Assembly (NCBI GenBank): GCA_018725175.1
Contig: QLTX01000001.1
Coordinates: forward strand, 1 to 54,375
Length of the DNA stretch: 54,375 nucleotides
Reading direction: 5' to 3'
From: Candidatus Psychracetigena formicireducens
GTDB lineage: Bacteria; Coprothermobacterota; HKB111
Positions 26,638 through 35,629 of this stretch are shown in pieces. A program made the position numbers and the translations under genes. Each line of letters opens with the position of its first letter. Positions within the stretch are counted from its first letter, which is position 1. Under the pieces are notes generated by a model. It was not told where the DNA came from and ran no database searches. It saw only the letters and a program-made list of their open reading frames with translations.

Positions 26638-27882
26638 ATGTTAGGTTTAGACGATTTTTTCTCCAAAAGAGCTTTAGAAGGTTATAAACCATCTGCTATT
26701 CGGGAGATTCTGAAATACAGTTCTGATCCATCAATTATCTCTTTCGGAGGAGGTTATCCTGATCCTCAATATTTTCCCAAAGAGCATTTCACTGAAGCCA
26801 TGGATTATGTTTTATCCTCTTTAACGGACAAAGCTCTGCAATATGGGAGCACTGAAGGAGTTAAAGAATTAAGAGAATGGTTAGTAAAATTTGAGGAAGA
26901 AGAAGAAAAAGTAAAATTAGAACTGGACGAGATTATTATCACCATTGGATCTCAGCAGGGCTTTGATTTACTCTGTAAAGTTCTTCTGGACCCCGGTGAC
27001 ACTATTATAGTTGAAGAGCCATCTTATATAGGTGCATTAACCGCTTTTTATGGCTTTCAGGTAAACCCTGTATCTGTTCCGATGGATGAATCAGGGATAA
27101 TTCTGGAAGAATTAGAAAATATTTGCCAAAACCTCTGGAAGAAAAACATCAAGCCAAAATTAATTTATGTGATACCTAATTTTCAAAACCCAGCTGGAGT
27201 TACCCTTAGCTTAGAAAGAAGAGCTAAGGTCCTAGAAATTGCCTCAAAATACAATATGTTAGTGGTTGAAGATAATCCTTATGGTGATTTAATCTATGAG
27301 GGAAATAAAATAGTTCCTATAAAGAGTATGGACGCCGAAGGAAGAGTGGTTTATTTAAGAACCTTCTCCAAAATATTATTTCCTGGTTTAAGGCTGGGTT
27401 GGTTTATGGGAAATAAATCCTTAGTAAGAAAAGTGGTAATTGCCAAACAATCCTCCGACCTTTGTACAACCTCTCTTGGTCAGTATGCTACCTATGAGTA
27501 CTGTCGTAGGGGTTATTTAAAACCTCACATTGAGTATATGGCAACCAGGTATGCTCGTAAACGGAACACCATGATACAAGCCATTGAAGAATATTTTCCC
27601 CCGGAAGTTAAATTTACCCGGCCAAGCGGAGGTTATTTCGTCTGGCTAACCCTTCCAGAGTATATTAATGCAGATGAAATGTTCTGGAAAGCAATTGAAG
27701 CTAAAGTTGCTTATGTAATTGGTTCAGCTTTTCACGTGCAAGGAAGAGGAAAAAACACCATAAGGCTGTCCTTCTCTCAAATAGGTGAACCTCTTATCAT
27801 TGAAGGGATTAAACGTTTGGCAAAAGTTATCACCCAAGAAATGGAGATTTTTGATAAAACCTCATCAGCCCCCAACTATTAG
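26638..27882 (+). CDS. PLP-dependent aminotransferase, class I (2-aminoadipate/LysN-like)
   Basis: A 414-residue fold-type I aminotransferase. FGGGYPDPQYFP is near the N-terminus, PNFQNPAGVTLS near residue 180, EDNPYGDL at 211-218 and the PLP lysine is Lys245 in RTFSKILFPGLRLGW. This subfamily includes 2-aminoadipate and aromatic or branched-chain aminotransferases. It has no DNA-binding domain, so it is not a MocR regulator. It probably makes 2-oxoacids from amino acids, which would suit the 2-oxoacid:ferredoxin oxidoreductase at 32-34.5 kb; the exact substrate is unknown. GGGAGG precedes the ATG. Confidence 0.85.
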   Translation: MLGLDDFFSKRALEGYKPSAIREILKYSSDPSIISFGGGYPDPQYFPKEHFTEAMDYVLSSLTDKALQYGSTEGVKELREWLVKFEEEEEKVKLELDEIIITIGSQQGFDLLCKVLLDPGDTIIVEEPSYIGALTAFYGFQVNPVSVPMDESGIILEELENICQNLWKKNIKPKLIYVIPNFQNPAGVTLSLERRAKVLEIASKYNMLVVEDNPYGDLIYEGNKIVPIKSMDAEGRVVYLRTFSKILFPGLRLGWFMGNKSLVRKVVIAKQSSDLCTTSLGQYATYEYCRRGYLKPHIEYMATRYARKRNTMIQAIEEYFPPEVKFTRPSGGYFVWLTLPEYINADEMFWKAIEAKVAYVIGSAFHVQGRGKNTIRLSFSQIGEPLIIEGIKRLAKVITQEMEIFDKTSSAPNY

Positions 27883-27891
27883 TTTTCTAAA

Positions 27892-28257
27892 GTGAGAAAA
27901 GATAAAGCAGCAGAAGATTATCTGGAAGCAATATTCCAATTATCCCAGGAAGGACAGGTAACAGTTTCCAGGTTATCAGATTCGCTTTTAGTCAGTAAAT
28001 CAGCTGTAACCCAAATGATAGGAAAATTAAAAGAGGAGAATTTAGTTACCCAGCCTTATTATGGTTCTATAAAGTTGACCAGTAAGGGAAACGACCTGGG
28101 GAAAAAAATATCCGAAAGACACAAATTACTGGTAAACTTTTTAACTTTCCTGGGTGTTACTCCAGAAATAGCAGAAAAAGATGCTTGTTTAATGGAACAT
28201 GGGTTGCATGAGGAAACTATAACGCAGTTACTGGTTTTTATTGATAACAATGACTGA
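27892..28257 (+). CDS. DtxR/MntR-like metal-dependent transcriptional regulator
   Basis: A 121-residue protein with an N-terminal winged helix (AAEDYLEAIFQLSQEGQ, then a recognition helix within SKSAVTQMIGKLKEENLV) and a helical dimerisation part carrying a C..EHGLHEE metal-site pattern. This is the short, two-domain DtxR form without an SH3-like tail. GTG 27892 is the only reasonable start; no strong ribosome site is seen, so it may be coupled to the aminotransferase 9 bases upstream. A role in iron or manganese control is family knowledge; the target genes are unknown. Confidence 0.75.
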   Translation: MRKDKAAEDYLEAIFQLSQEGQVTVSRLSDSLLVSKSAVTQMIGKLKEENLVTQPYYGSIKLTSKGNDLGKKISERHKLLVNFLTFLGVTPEIAEKDACLMEHGLHEETITQLLVFIDNND

Positions 28258-28735
28258 GCAATATCCGTATTTCATGAGTCCAACTTATGGGAAACTCCAG
28301 ATAGATGAAGTATTTGATAAAATTACGCAATTCATAGAACAGGAAAAAGAGAGAAATTATGTTTTTATTGTTGGAACTGACAGCTTTACCGATATAAATT
28401 TAACTCTGGTTACAGCGGTAATTGTGCATAAAGTTGGTGCTGGAGCTATTTATTTTTACCGAAAAAAGGAAATCCCTAAGGTTTTTAGCTTAAAACAGAA
28501 GGTTCTTTACGAAGCAACTATGAGTCTGGAAGTTGCTTGCCTGGTCACCAATCAATTATCTAAAAATGGTCTTTCTGAAGTTCGCTTGGAAATTCACCTG
28601 GATGTGGGTGGTTCTGTAAAAACCAAAGAGATCATTAAAGATGTTGTAGGTATGGTTATTGGTAATGGGTTTCTGGCTGTAGTTAAGCCTGATGCTTTTG
28701 GGGCTTCTAATGTAGCTGATAGGCATACTAAATAA
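28250..28735 (+). CDS. DUF458 / YkuK-like RNase H-fold protein
   Basis: About 161 residues, matching the DUF458 family (predicted RNase H-like fold). Visible features are YFMSPTYGKLQIDEV at the start, VFIVGTDSFTD (an acidic strand as in RNase H folds), EIHLDVGGSVKTKEIIKDVVG and ending DAFGASNVADRHTK. ATG 28250 overlaps the stop of the upstream regulator. No biochemical function is established for the family. It lies 2 bases before a DNA ligase, which hints at a nucleic-acid role. Confidence 0.75.
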   Translation: MTEQYPYFMSPTYGKLQIDEVFDKITQFIEQEKERNYVFIVGTDSFTDINLTLVTAVIVHKVGAGAIYFYRKKEIPKVFSLKQKVLYEATMSLEVACLVTNQLSKNGLSEVRLEIHLDVGGSVKTKEIIKDVVGMVIGNGFLAVVKPDAFGASNVADRHTK

Positions 28736-28737
28736 AT

Positions 28738-30468
28738 ATGTTATTCACAGAGTTTTCAACCTATCTACATGAGCTGGAACAAACAACTAAAAGAAACCAG
28801 ATGGTAGAAATACTCAGCCAATTATTTAAAATTATTACTCCCGAGGAGATAGAAAAAGCTATTTATCTTTTGCAAGGAAGATTAGCTCCAGCATTTTTAC
28901 CTTTAGAAATAGGTGTATCCGACAAATTATGTATAAATGCTATCTCCAGTTTATTATCGGTACCAAAAACCAAGGTTAATGAATGGTACCAAGAAATAGG
29001 TGATTTAGGGGATGTAGCAGAAAAACATATTTCATCTCTTATAAATCAAATGTCAGTTTTAGATGTATATAATTCTTTATATCAGATGGCTCAAATCTCT
29101 GGAGAGGGAGCGGTCTCTAAAAAAGTTGAAATACTGAGTAGTTTATTAAGTAAAAACGGAGGTAAGGAAGCTAAGTACATAATCCGAATGGTTCTGGGCA
29201 GTTTAAGGTTAGGTGTAGGAGACCCCACTATTCTTGATGCTTTATCTTTTTCCTATACTGGAAATAAAAACTTAAGACCTCCTATTGAAAGAGCTTTTAA
29301 CCTTTCTTCTGACTTAGGCCTGATAGCTAAAATGTTTATTTTGCATGGACCTGAAGGTCTTAAGAATTTTAAAGTATCGGTGGGCAATCCGATCCGCGTG
29401 GCTTTAGCTGAAAGACTCAGTAGTGGGGCAGAAATAGTTAATAAAATTGGTTTATGTTCTATTGAACCTAAATTTGATGGTTTTCGCTGCCAGGTTCATC
29501 TACAGGGAGGTAAAATTGAACTGTTTTCCAGAAACATGGAAAACAACACTTCTATGTTCCCTGACCTGGTAGAAGGTTTATTAGCACAGGTAAAAACAGA
29601 TAGCTGTATTTTAGAAGGAGAGGCTGTAGCTTATAACCCTGACTCAGGAGAGTTCTATCCATTTCAAATGACTGCTCAAAGAAAGAGGAAGTATAATATT
29701 GATGAAATCTCAAGCAGGTTTCCTTTAAAACTATTCGCTTTTGACCTTTTGTATCTTAATGGTGAGGACATAACTGATAAAAGCTATGTGGAAAGACGCT
29801 CTCTTCTATTGAAAACTATTTCTTCTGGTAAAACTGTGGAAGTAATACCGGCACTAACCACAGATCGCCCTGAAAAGATTGAAGAGTATCTGTTATCTTT
29901 ATTGGAGCAAGGCCTGGAAGGTGTGGTAGCCAAAAGATTAGACACTCCATATACAGCAGGTGCCAGAAACTTCAACTGGATTAAACTTAAAAGAAGTTAT
30001 AAAGCATCATTAGGCGACACTATTGATGCCGTTTTACTTGGTTACTATAAAGGGAGGGGTTTAAGGACAAAGTTTGGAATTGGCGCCATGTTGGTGGGAG
30101 TTTATGATGAGGATGAAGATAAGTTTAAAACTATTGGTAAAATCGGAACCGGTCCAACAGATAAAGAATGGGTATATTTCAAAGAAATGATGAATAAAGA
30201 GATTCTTACTCATAAACATCCTCGAGTAGATGCAAACATTGAAGCAGATGTTTGGGTTGAACCAAAAACGGTGGTTGTGGTGCAAGCTGACGAAATAACC
30301 AGGAGCCCCGTTCATACCTGCGGCAAAACTGATACAGAAGCTGGATATGCTTTAAGATTTCCCCGGGTTTTAGGGCTTATAAGAGATGACAAAAAAGCTG
30401 AAGATGCTACTTCAGTTTCTGAAATAAAAGAACTTTATCAACTTCAAAAAAGGATGTCTTTAAAATAG
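28738..30468 (+). CDS. ATP-dependent DNA ligase, archaeal type
   Basis: A 576-residue ligase with an N-terminal DNA-binding domain (about 1-210), an adenylation domain whose nucleophile is Lys245 in EPKFDGFRCQ, and an OB-fold domain. Later motifs include VAKRLDTPYTAGARNFNWIK. The length and domain order match archaeal and eukaryotic replicative-type ligases, not the NAD-dependent LigA of bacteria. The DUF458 gene lies 2 bases upstream. Probably acquired from archaea or an early shared trait of the lineage; likely a repair enzyme if LigA is also present elsewhere. Confidence 0.94.
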   Translation: MLFTEFSTYLHELEQTTKRNQMVEILSQLFKIITPEEIEKAIYLLQGRLAPAFLPLEIGVSDKLCINAISSLLSVPKTKVNEWYQEIGDLGDVAEKHISSLINQMSVLDVYNSLYQMAQISGEGAVSKKVEILSSLLSKNGGKEAKYIIRMVLGSLRLGVGDPTILDALSFSYTGNKNLRPPIERAFNLSSDLGLIAKMFILHGPEGLKNFKVSVGNPIRVALAERLSSGAEIVNKIGLCSIEPKFDGFRCQVHLQGGKIELFSRNMENNTSMFPDLVEGLLAQVKTDSCILEGEAVAYNPDSGEFYPFQMTAQRKRKYNIDEISSRFPLKLFAFDLLYLNGEDITDKSYVERRSLLLKTISSGKTVEVIPALTTDRPEKIEEYLLSLLEQGLEGVVAKRLDTPYTAGARNFNWIKLKRSYKASLGDTIDAVLLGYYKGRGLRTKFGIGAMLVGVYDEDEDKFKTIGKIGTGPTDKEWVYFKEMMNKEILTHKHPRVDANIEADVWVEPKTVVVVQADEITRSPVHTCGKTDTEAGYALRFPRVLGLIRDDKKAEDATSVSEIKELYQLQKRMSLK

Positions 30469-31463
30469 GTTAGAAGATTTTCCTTATTCTTACGAAACCT
30501 GTCCCATTCAACTTCTTTTCTGACAATAGAACCAATAATAGTATCAATTCCTCTGCTTGCTGGTGTATAAACTCCCAACAGGTTCCCAAATTGAGCAACT
30601 TTACCAAAAAGATAAGGGGATTCAGTTTTACCTTTCCCGGAAAGTAAGTCCAACCTGATAGAGGTTTTTTTACTCCCCCTACCCTGGGAAAAACTTCGGT
30701 AAAATATCTTTTGAACAAGGCTTTCTCCCAAGAACGGAAGAATATTCATATACTTAACCGGGTATCCTGGTAAATTAACTAATGGTATTTTTAAAGCTTT
30801 AATAACCCATAGAGTTTCTTTAAAAATACAATATTCAATGTGGAAGAGCTCCTTATCAGAAAATACCTCTGAAACATCTATATCAAGAATAGCTGAAGTT
30901 CCATTGCCCCAGATATTCAGAAGCAGCTTACTCCATTTTAATCTTTGAAAATTCTGATAAACAACTACCCGGTATCCTGCTTCCTGAAATATTCTCTTGG
31001 CCTTAGGATTTAGAGTAGCGATTCCAATTCCTCCACGGGTTTCTTCCAAAAAAAGGTTGCCATTCTTTTGGCTCACTGAGGTAGTTATTGTTCCCCCGAT
31101 AACCTGTTTTTCGCTAAAATAATTTTCCAGGTACTCTTCATTACCAATGCCATTTTGCAGCGATAAAATCATACTTGTAGGCAGGACAGCTTGATTTAAT
31201 AGTCCAATAATTACCGGGGTGTCATAAGATTTTACTGTAACAATAATTAGATCAAATTCATTAGTAATTTGCGAATTATATATGAACTTATCTGGTAAAA
31301 TGGTTTCTACCTGATCACTCTTAAAAAGAGAAACTTTAATCTTCTGAAGTTCTTTACCATCTCGTAAAGCAAAAAAAACATCATAGCCTGCTTTTTGCAG
31401 TCTTACCCCTATTGTGCAACCAATTGCTCCAGCACCAACTATTAATATTTTATAACTACCCAT
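30444..31463 (-). CDS. Ketopantoate reductase-like (2-dehydropantoate 2-reductase family)
   Basis: A 339-residue NAD(P)H-dependent reductase. The Rossmann motif GAGAIG is at residues 10-15, an SLQNGIGNEEYL block follows, then the PanE-type C-terminal helical domain with KLLLNIWGNGTSA. The family reduces 2-dehydropantoate in coenzyme A synthesis, but paralogues act on other 2-oxoacids. It is last of the - strand run after the oxoacid oxidoreductase genes, so a 2-oxoacid substrate is plausible. Its 3' end overlaps the convergent ligase by 25 bases. Confidence 0.8.
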   Translation of the reverse strand: MGSYKILIVGAGAIGCTIGVRLQKAGYDVFFALRDGKELQKIKVSLFKSDQVETILPDKFIYNSQITNEFDLIIVTVKSYDTPVIIGLLNQAVLPTSMILSLQNGIGNEEYLENYFSEKQVIGGTITTSVSQKNGNLFLEETRGGIGIATLNPKAKRIFQEAGYRVVVYQNFQRLKWSKLLLNIWGNGTSAILDIDVSEVFSDKELFHIEYCIFKETLWVIKALKIPLVNLPGYPVKYMNILPFLGESLVQKIFYRSFSQGRGSKKTSIRLDLLSGKGKTESPYLFGKVAQFGNLLGVYTPASRGIDTIIGSIVRKEVEWDRFRKNKENLLTYFKDILF

Positions 31464-31475
31464 TTCTCAGGAAAA

Positions 31476-31943
31476 TTATGTTTTATAATCTAAGTAGTAC
31501 ATTAAGCCAATCAGTGTTTTTCCATCCACAATAGATTTATTTTGTATTAAGTTTCTAATCTGGGTTTGTGGAATAAAGACCAACTCCTCAATCTCGGTAG
31601 TTTCCCCAACTTTTTTTAAGTTTCTGGCGATAAAAACTGATAGTTTTTCTGAGGTATACCCTGGAGATGGAAAAAAAGATAACATAAATTCAAGCTCCTG
31701 AGCTAAAAAACCAGTTTCTTCTTTAAGTTCCCTCAAGGCCGTTTCTTCTTCGCTCTCACCTTTCTCCGTCCAACCTGCAGGCAACTCCAGCAAGCATTTT
31801 CCGATAGATGGTCGGTAATGTTTTATCAACAAAACCTGGTTTTCCCACTCGGGAATAATAGCAACTGCTGAATTAAGGTTTACTATTTCCTGCCCTTCTT
31901 TTTTGACAATCTGCAAAAACTTTCCAGTATAGATTTTTTTCAC
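31476..31943 (-). CDS. Nudix hydrolase, ADP-ribose pyrophosphatase-like
   Basis: A 155-residue protein with a complete Nudix box at residues 57-79 (G57, E63, R71, E72, E75, E76, G78). LLELPAGWTEKGESEEET is the pattern of ADP-ribose pyrophosphatases (NudF type), which clear ADP-ribose or related nucleotide sugars. It lies between the oxoacid oxidoreductase and the PanE-like gene, with short gaps. The exact substrate cannot be told. Confidence 0.85.
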   Translation of the reverse strand: MKKIYTGKFLQIVKKEGQEIVNLNSAVAIIPEWENQVLLIKHYRPSIGKCLLELPAGWTEKGESEEETALRELKEETGFLAQELEFMLSFFPSPGYTSEKLSVFIARNLKKVGETTEIEELVFIPQTQIRNLIQNKSIVDGKTLIGLMYYLDYKT

Positions 31944-31957
31944 TACCTTTTGCTATT

Positions 31958-32494
31958 TTAATCCCCTGAATTCCAGCCAGTATTTAAGGCTTTAATATTC
32001 GCTGCTATTACCTTCTCTCCTCGGTGAGCGAAAATTACACTGATTACTTCTTTGACAGTATCTACAGACAGCAACGGGATTTCTTTTAATAACCTACCCA
32101 GTAGGACAATGTTAGTTGCCCTTTCTTCGCCTGCTTCTCGGGCTAAAGTCAGGGCATCTATTTCTATAATTTTTATATCATCTCTTAAAGGTTTTCTGGT
32201 AGTTAAGGTTTTATTGATAATCAATAAACCACCTTTTTTAAGCCAAGGTTCAAATTTGTCCAGAGATGGTTGATTTAAAGCCACAACTATGTCTGGATCT
32301 ATGGATATAGGCGAAGCTATTTCTTCATCTCCTATTATGATGGTGCAATTTGCTGTCCCACCTCTTTGCTCAGGCCCATAGGCAGGAAACCAAACAGTGT
32401 GTTTATTTTCTTTTAATGCTCCTTGACTGAGAATTTCTCCAAAGATTAATACCCCCTGACCACCAAAACCTGATACGATTATTTCGTAATTCAC
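31958..32494 (-). CDS. vorC: 2-oxoacid:ferredoxin oxidoreductase, gamma subunit
   Basis: A 178-residue gamma subunit beginning IIVSGFGGQGVLIFGEILSQ, with the conserved AYGPEQRGGTANCTI block. It works with the alpha, beta and delta subunits encoded just upstream on the same strand. The complex oxidatively decarboxylates a 2-oxoacid to acyl-CoA and reduces ferredoxin. It shares one base with the beta gene. The VOR or KOR class is inferred from subunit layout and the ptb/buk neighbours. Confidence 0.9.
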   Translation of the reverse strand: MNYEIIVSGFGGQGVLIFGEILSQGALKENKHTVWFPAYGPEQRGGTANCTIIIGDEEIASPISIDPDIVVALNQPSLDKFEPWLKKGGLLIINKTLTTRKPLRDDIKIIEIDALTLAREAGEERATNIVLLGRLLKEIPLLSVDTVKEVISVIFAHRGEKVIAANIKALNTGWNSGD

Positions 32495-33234
32495 TATTCT
32501 CCTCCTTTAAAAACACCTAAGGGGAACTCTGCTTCCATGTTTTCTTTAACAAATTTGATCGAGTCAGATACACTAACCCTCCAATTTATAGGGCAATTAC
32601 TCAATAACTCAACAATAGAAAAACCTTTTCCTTCCATCTGGTTTTTAAAGGCGGTTTTGATAGCTTTCCTGGCAGATATTATCTTCTTAGGATCGTAAAC
32701 TGCGAATCTTCCTGAATAGGCGACACCCTTAAAGTTACTCATTAATTCAGCAATATGAAACGGATAACCATCAACAGCTATTTTTCTTCCATAGGGACTG
32801 GTGGTAGTTATTTGACCGAGTAAGGTTGTTGGAGCTAATTGACCGCCAGTCATACCATAATTAGCATTATTTACAAAGATTGAAGTGATGTTTTCTCCTC
32901 TATTGGCAGCATGAATAATTTCTGCTAAACCAATTGATGCTAAATCACCATCACCCTGATAGGTAAAAACTATTCTATCAGAGGGTAAAGATCGTTTTAT
33001 TCCTGTAGCTGCAGCTGGAGCTCTTCCATGAGGGGTTACCACAAAATCAAGTTTGAAATATGCATATATAAAAACAGAACAACCAATCGGTGCTACGCCA
33101 ATTGTTTTTCCTCGTATCCCAAGCTCATCAATAACTTCACCAATTAAGCGGTGGATTATTCCGTGATGACAACCAGGGCAATAATGAGTTATTCTATCTT
33201 CCATAGATTGAGGTCGTAAATATACTGGTTTCAT
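32494..33234 (-). CDS. vorA: 2-oxoacid:ferredoxin oxidoreductase, TPP-binding beta subunit
   Basis: A 246-residue thiamine-pyrophosphate subunit. YCPGCHHGIIHRLIGEV near the N-terminus and the TPP motif GDGDLASIG with downstream NNANYGMTGGQ are diagnostic. CPGC suggests a cluster-related cysteine pair. It forms the active site with the alpha subunit. The four genes delta-alpha-beta-gamma are contiguous and follow buk-ptb-buk, consistent with branched-chain 2-oxoacids or 2-oxoglutarate as substrate. Confidence 0.92.
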   Translation of the reverse strand: MKPVYLRPQSMEDRITHYCPGCHHGIIHRLIGEVIDELGIRGKTIGVAPIGCSVFIYAYFKLDFVVTPHGRAPAAATGIKRSLPSDRIVFTYQGDGDLASIGLAEIIHAANRGENITSIFVNNANYGMTGGQLAPTTLLGQITTTSPYGRKIAVDGYPFHIAELMSNFKGVAYSGRFAVYDPKKIISARKAIKTAFKNQMEGKGFSIVELLSNCPINWRVSVSDSIKFVKENMEAEFPLGVFKGGE

Positions 33235-33244
33235 TAAATCCTCC

Positions 33245-34312
33245 TTATGACAAAAGCATGGATAAACATTGTTTTACTTTTTCAGTAATATCCCTGGGCG
33301 AGGGAACCATTCCACCAGGTCGTCCATAAAAGAATACCGGCCTTCTATCTCCAACCGCCAAACGGACATCCTCAACCATTTGACCTGCACTCATCTCCAC
33401 AACCATAAAAGCTTCTACCTGAGGAACCAGCTGGGTAATAACTCCATAAGGAAAGGGCCAGAGAGAGATAGGCCTAATTAAGCCTACAGGAATGTTTTCT
33501 TCTCTTAAAGCTTTAACAGTTGATTTGGCTATTCTGCCAATAGTCCCATAAGCGACAATAACAAACTCAGCATCATCAGTTGCATATTCTTCATATTTTA
33601 CCTCATCTTCCGATATTTTCTGAAATTTCTTTTGTAATTCCCAGTTAATATTTTCCAGTATTTTTGGATCCATCTCAAAAGACATAATTATATTCTTTTC
33701 TCTATTTAAAGCTCCGGTAAGAGCCCAGGGTTTTTCTGGAAGAGTGTTCAATTTTCTCATCTCAGGGAATATTACCGGTTCCATCATCTGGCCCAAAGCT
33801 CCATCAGTAAGTAACACTACTGGGTTTCTGTATTTGTCAGCCAGATCAAAAGAGTGATAGGTTAATTCAACTAACTCCTGAACAGTTGAGGGTCCAAATA
33901 CGATAGTTTTATAATCTCCGTGACCCCCACCTTTAGTTGCCTGAAAATAATCAGATTGAGCTGGAGCAATATTGCCTAAGCCGGGTCCGCCTCTTACCAC
34001 ATTGGCTACAACGCAGGGAAGCTCCATACCTACCAGATAGGACATGCCTTCCATCATCAAACTAAATCCTGGACTTGAGGTTGTGGTCATCACCCTGGCT
34101 CCTGCTGCTGAAGCACCCATAACCATGTTAATGGCGGCTATTTCGCTTTCCGCCTGTAAAAATATTCCTTCAACCTGGGGAAGCCTTCTTGACATATATT
34201 CTGGGGTTTCATTTTGGGGTGTAATGGGATAACCAAAAAACATTCTACAACCTGCTCTAATAGCAGATTCGGCAATGGCTTCTACCCCTTTAATAAGGAC
34301 TTTTTCGCCCAT
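33245..34312 (-). CDS. vorB: 2-oxoacid:ferredoxin oxidoreductase, alpha subunit (VorB/KorA type)
   Basis: A 355-residue alpha subunit with GNEAIAE-like start (GVEAIAESAIRAGCRMFFGY), PITPQNETPEYM, TTTSSPGFSLMMEGMSYLVG and GHGDYKTIVFGPST. The short single-domain form is the type usually named 3-methyl-2-oxobutanoate dehydrogenase VorB; 2-oxoglutarate KorA is close. The VOR reading is favoured because acyl-CoA products of valine, leucine and isoleucine are good substrates for the Ptb and Buk enzymes encoded upstream. Confidence 0.9.
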   Translation of the reverse strand: MGEKVLIKGVEAIAESAIRAGCRMFFGYPITPQNETPEYMSRRLPQVEGIFLQAESEIAAINMVMGASAAGARVMTTTSSPGFSLMMEGMSYLVGMELPCVVANVVRGGPGLGNIAPAQSDYFQATKGGGHGDYKTIVFGPSTVQELVELTYHSFDLADKYRNPVVLLTDGALGQMMEPVIFPEMRKLNTLPEKPWALTGALNREKNIIMSFEMDPKILENINWELQKKFQKISEDEVKYEEYATDDAEFVIVAYGTIGRIAKSTVKALREENIPVGLIRPISLWPFPYGVITQLVPQVEAFMVVEMSAGQMVEDVRLAVGDRRPVFFYGRPGGMVPSPRDITEKVKQCLSMLLS

Positions 34313-34315
34313 ATC

Positions 34316-34540
34316 TCACTCTCCTTTTTTCTTTTCAGGCTTATACACATCTATAACCAGGTCGGGGCAAACTAAATAGCAAAAACCACAAGTTATACAC
34401 CCCTCTTCATCAACCAACTCAATAGAGTTATAACCCTTAGAATTTACCCTGTTTGATAAGCCCAGAACTTTTGGTGGGCAGTGTTCAATGCATATCCCAC
34501 AAGCCTTACAAAATTCTTCTCTAATAACTAACTTTGACAT
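34316..34540 (-). CDS. vorD: 2-oxoacid:ferredoxin oxidoreductase, delta (ferredoxin-like) subunit
   Basis: A 74-residue polyferredoxin with two 4Fe-4S motifs, CKACGICIEHCPP and CITCGFCYLVCPD. It carries electrons from the TPP site to free ferredoxin. Gene order delta-alpha-beta-gamma with gaps of a few bases is usual for VOR/KOR operons. Confidence 0.93.
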   Translation of the reverse strand: MSKLVIREEFCKACGICIEHCPPKVLGLSNRVNSKGYNSIELVDEEGCITCGFCYLVCPDLVIDVYKPEKKKGE

Positions 34541-34561
34541 TTAATAATTCCTCCACTAATT

Positions 34562-35629
34562 TTAAACATACTTTTTAGTTTCCTCTTCACCCCTTAATAC
34601 TCTCAAAACACCCTCAGCCAGGGCTTTCATCTCATCCTCCCCACTATATACAATAACATTAGAGATATAAGATACTCTATCTTTAATATTATCAACTACG
34701 TATTTTGACCTGGATAATCCACCAGTTAAAATAACTGCATCTACTTTTCCTTTAAGTACAGTAGCCATGCATCCGATTTCTTTAGCCACTTGATAAATCA
34801 TCCCATCATAAATAAGCTGCGCAGTAGAATCTCCTTTATTAATCCTGCTTTCAACCTCCTGCGCATTGTTAGTTTGTAGGTAGGCTACCAAGCCTCCCTG
34901 CCCGGTAATTTTCTTTAATACATCACTTTTATCATACTGACCTGAAAAGCAAAGTCTCACTAGGTCACCAACAGGTAACCCACCACTTCTTTCTGGGGTA
35001 AATGGTCCATCTCCATCAAGAGCGTTATTAACATCTATGACTTTTCCCTGGCAATGCGCTCCCACAGAAATACCACCTCCCAGATGAGCTATAACTAAGT
35101 TAACCTCCTTATACTCTTTTCCCAAAAGATGAGCTGCTCTCCTACCTGTGGCTTTCTGATTTAAAGCATGAAAAATACTACGACGCTGGATTTCCGGAAA
35201 ACCTGAAATGCGGGCTAATTCATCAAGTTCGTCCACTACCACAGGGTCCACTATATATGCTGGAATGCCCACTTCAGATGCGAATATATGCCCAAGAATA
35301 CCACCCAGATTAGAAGGATGTTCTCCTTGAAGTCCTACTTTTAAATCGTCAAGCATTTTTTCATTAACCAGGTATGTTCCACCTGACACCGGTTTAATTA
35401 AGCCGCCAACTCCTACAACCGCAGAAAATCCAGCAAGGCAAAACGAGTGTTCTTCTAAAAATGACCTGACAAGGTTGAGCCTAAAATCAATTTGATCAAT
35501 AACCCTAACATACTCTTTAAGTTCATCGGAGCTATGTCGATAGGTTTTTAAAGCTACCCCATCTTCATCTTCAAATATTGCTACTTTGGTTGAGGTTGAT
35601 CCCGGATTGATAACTAAAATTAAATGCAT
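34562..35629 (-). CDS. buk: Butyrate kinase (first of two)
   Basis: ASKHA-fold kinase making acyl-acid plus ATP from acyl phosphate. VINPGSTSTKVAIFEDE at the N-terminus, HPSNLGGILGHIFA and VILTGGLSRSKYV are family motifs, over 355 residues. Its start shares one base with the ptb stop region. The separate second copy at 36.5-37.7 kb suggests different chain-length or branched-chain preferences. Confidence 0.94.
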   Translation of the reverse strand: MHLILVINPGSTSTKVAIFEDEDGVALKTYRHSSDELKEYVRVIDQIDFRLNLVRSFLEEHSFCLAGFSAVVGVGGLIKPVSGGTYLVNEKMLDDLKVGLQGEHPSNLGGILGHIFASEVGIPAYIVDPVVVDELDELARISGFPEIQRRSIFHALNQKATGRRAAHLLGKEYKEVNLVIAHLGGGISVGAHCQGKVIDVNNALDGDGPFTPERSGGLPVGDLVRLCFSGQYDKSDVLKKITGQGGLVAYLQTNNAQEVESRINKGDSTAQLIYDGMIYQVAKEIGCMATVLKGKVDAVILTGGLSRSKYVVDNIKDRVSYISNVIVYSGEDEMKALAEGVLRVLRGEEETKKYV

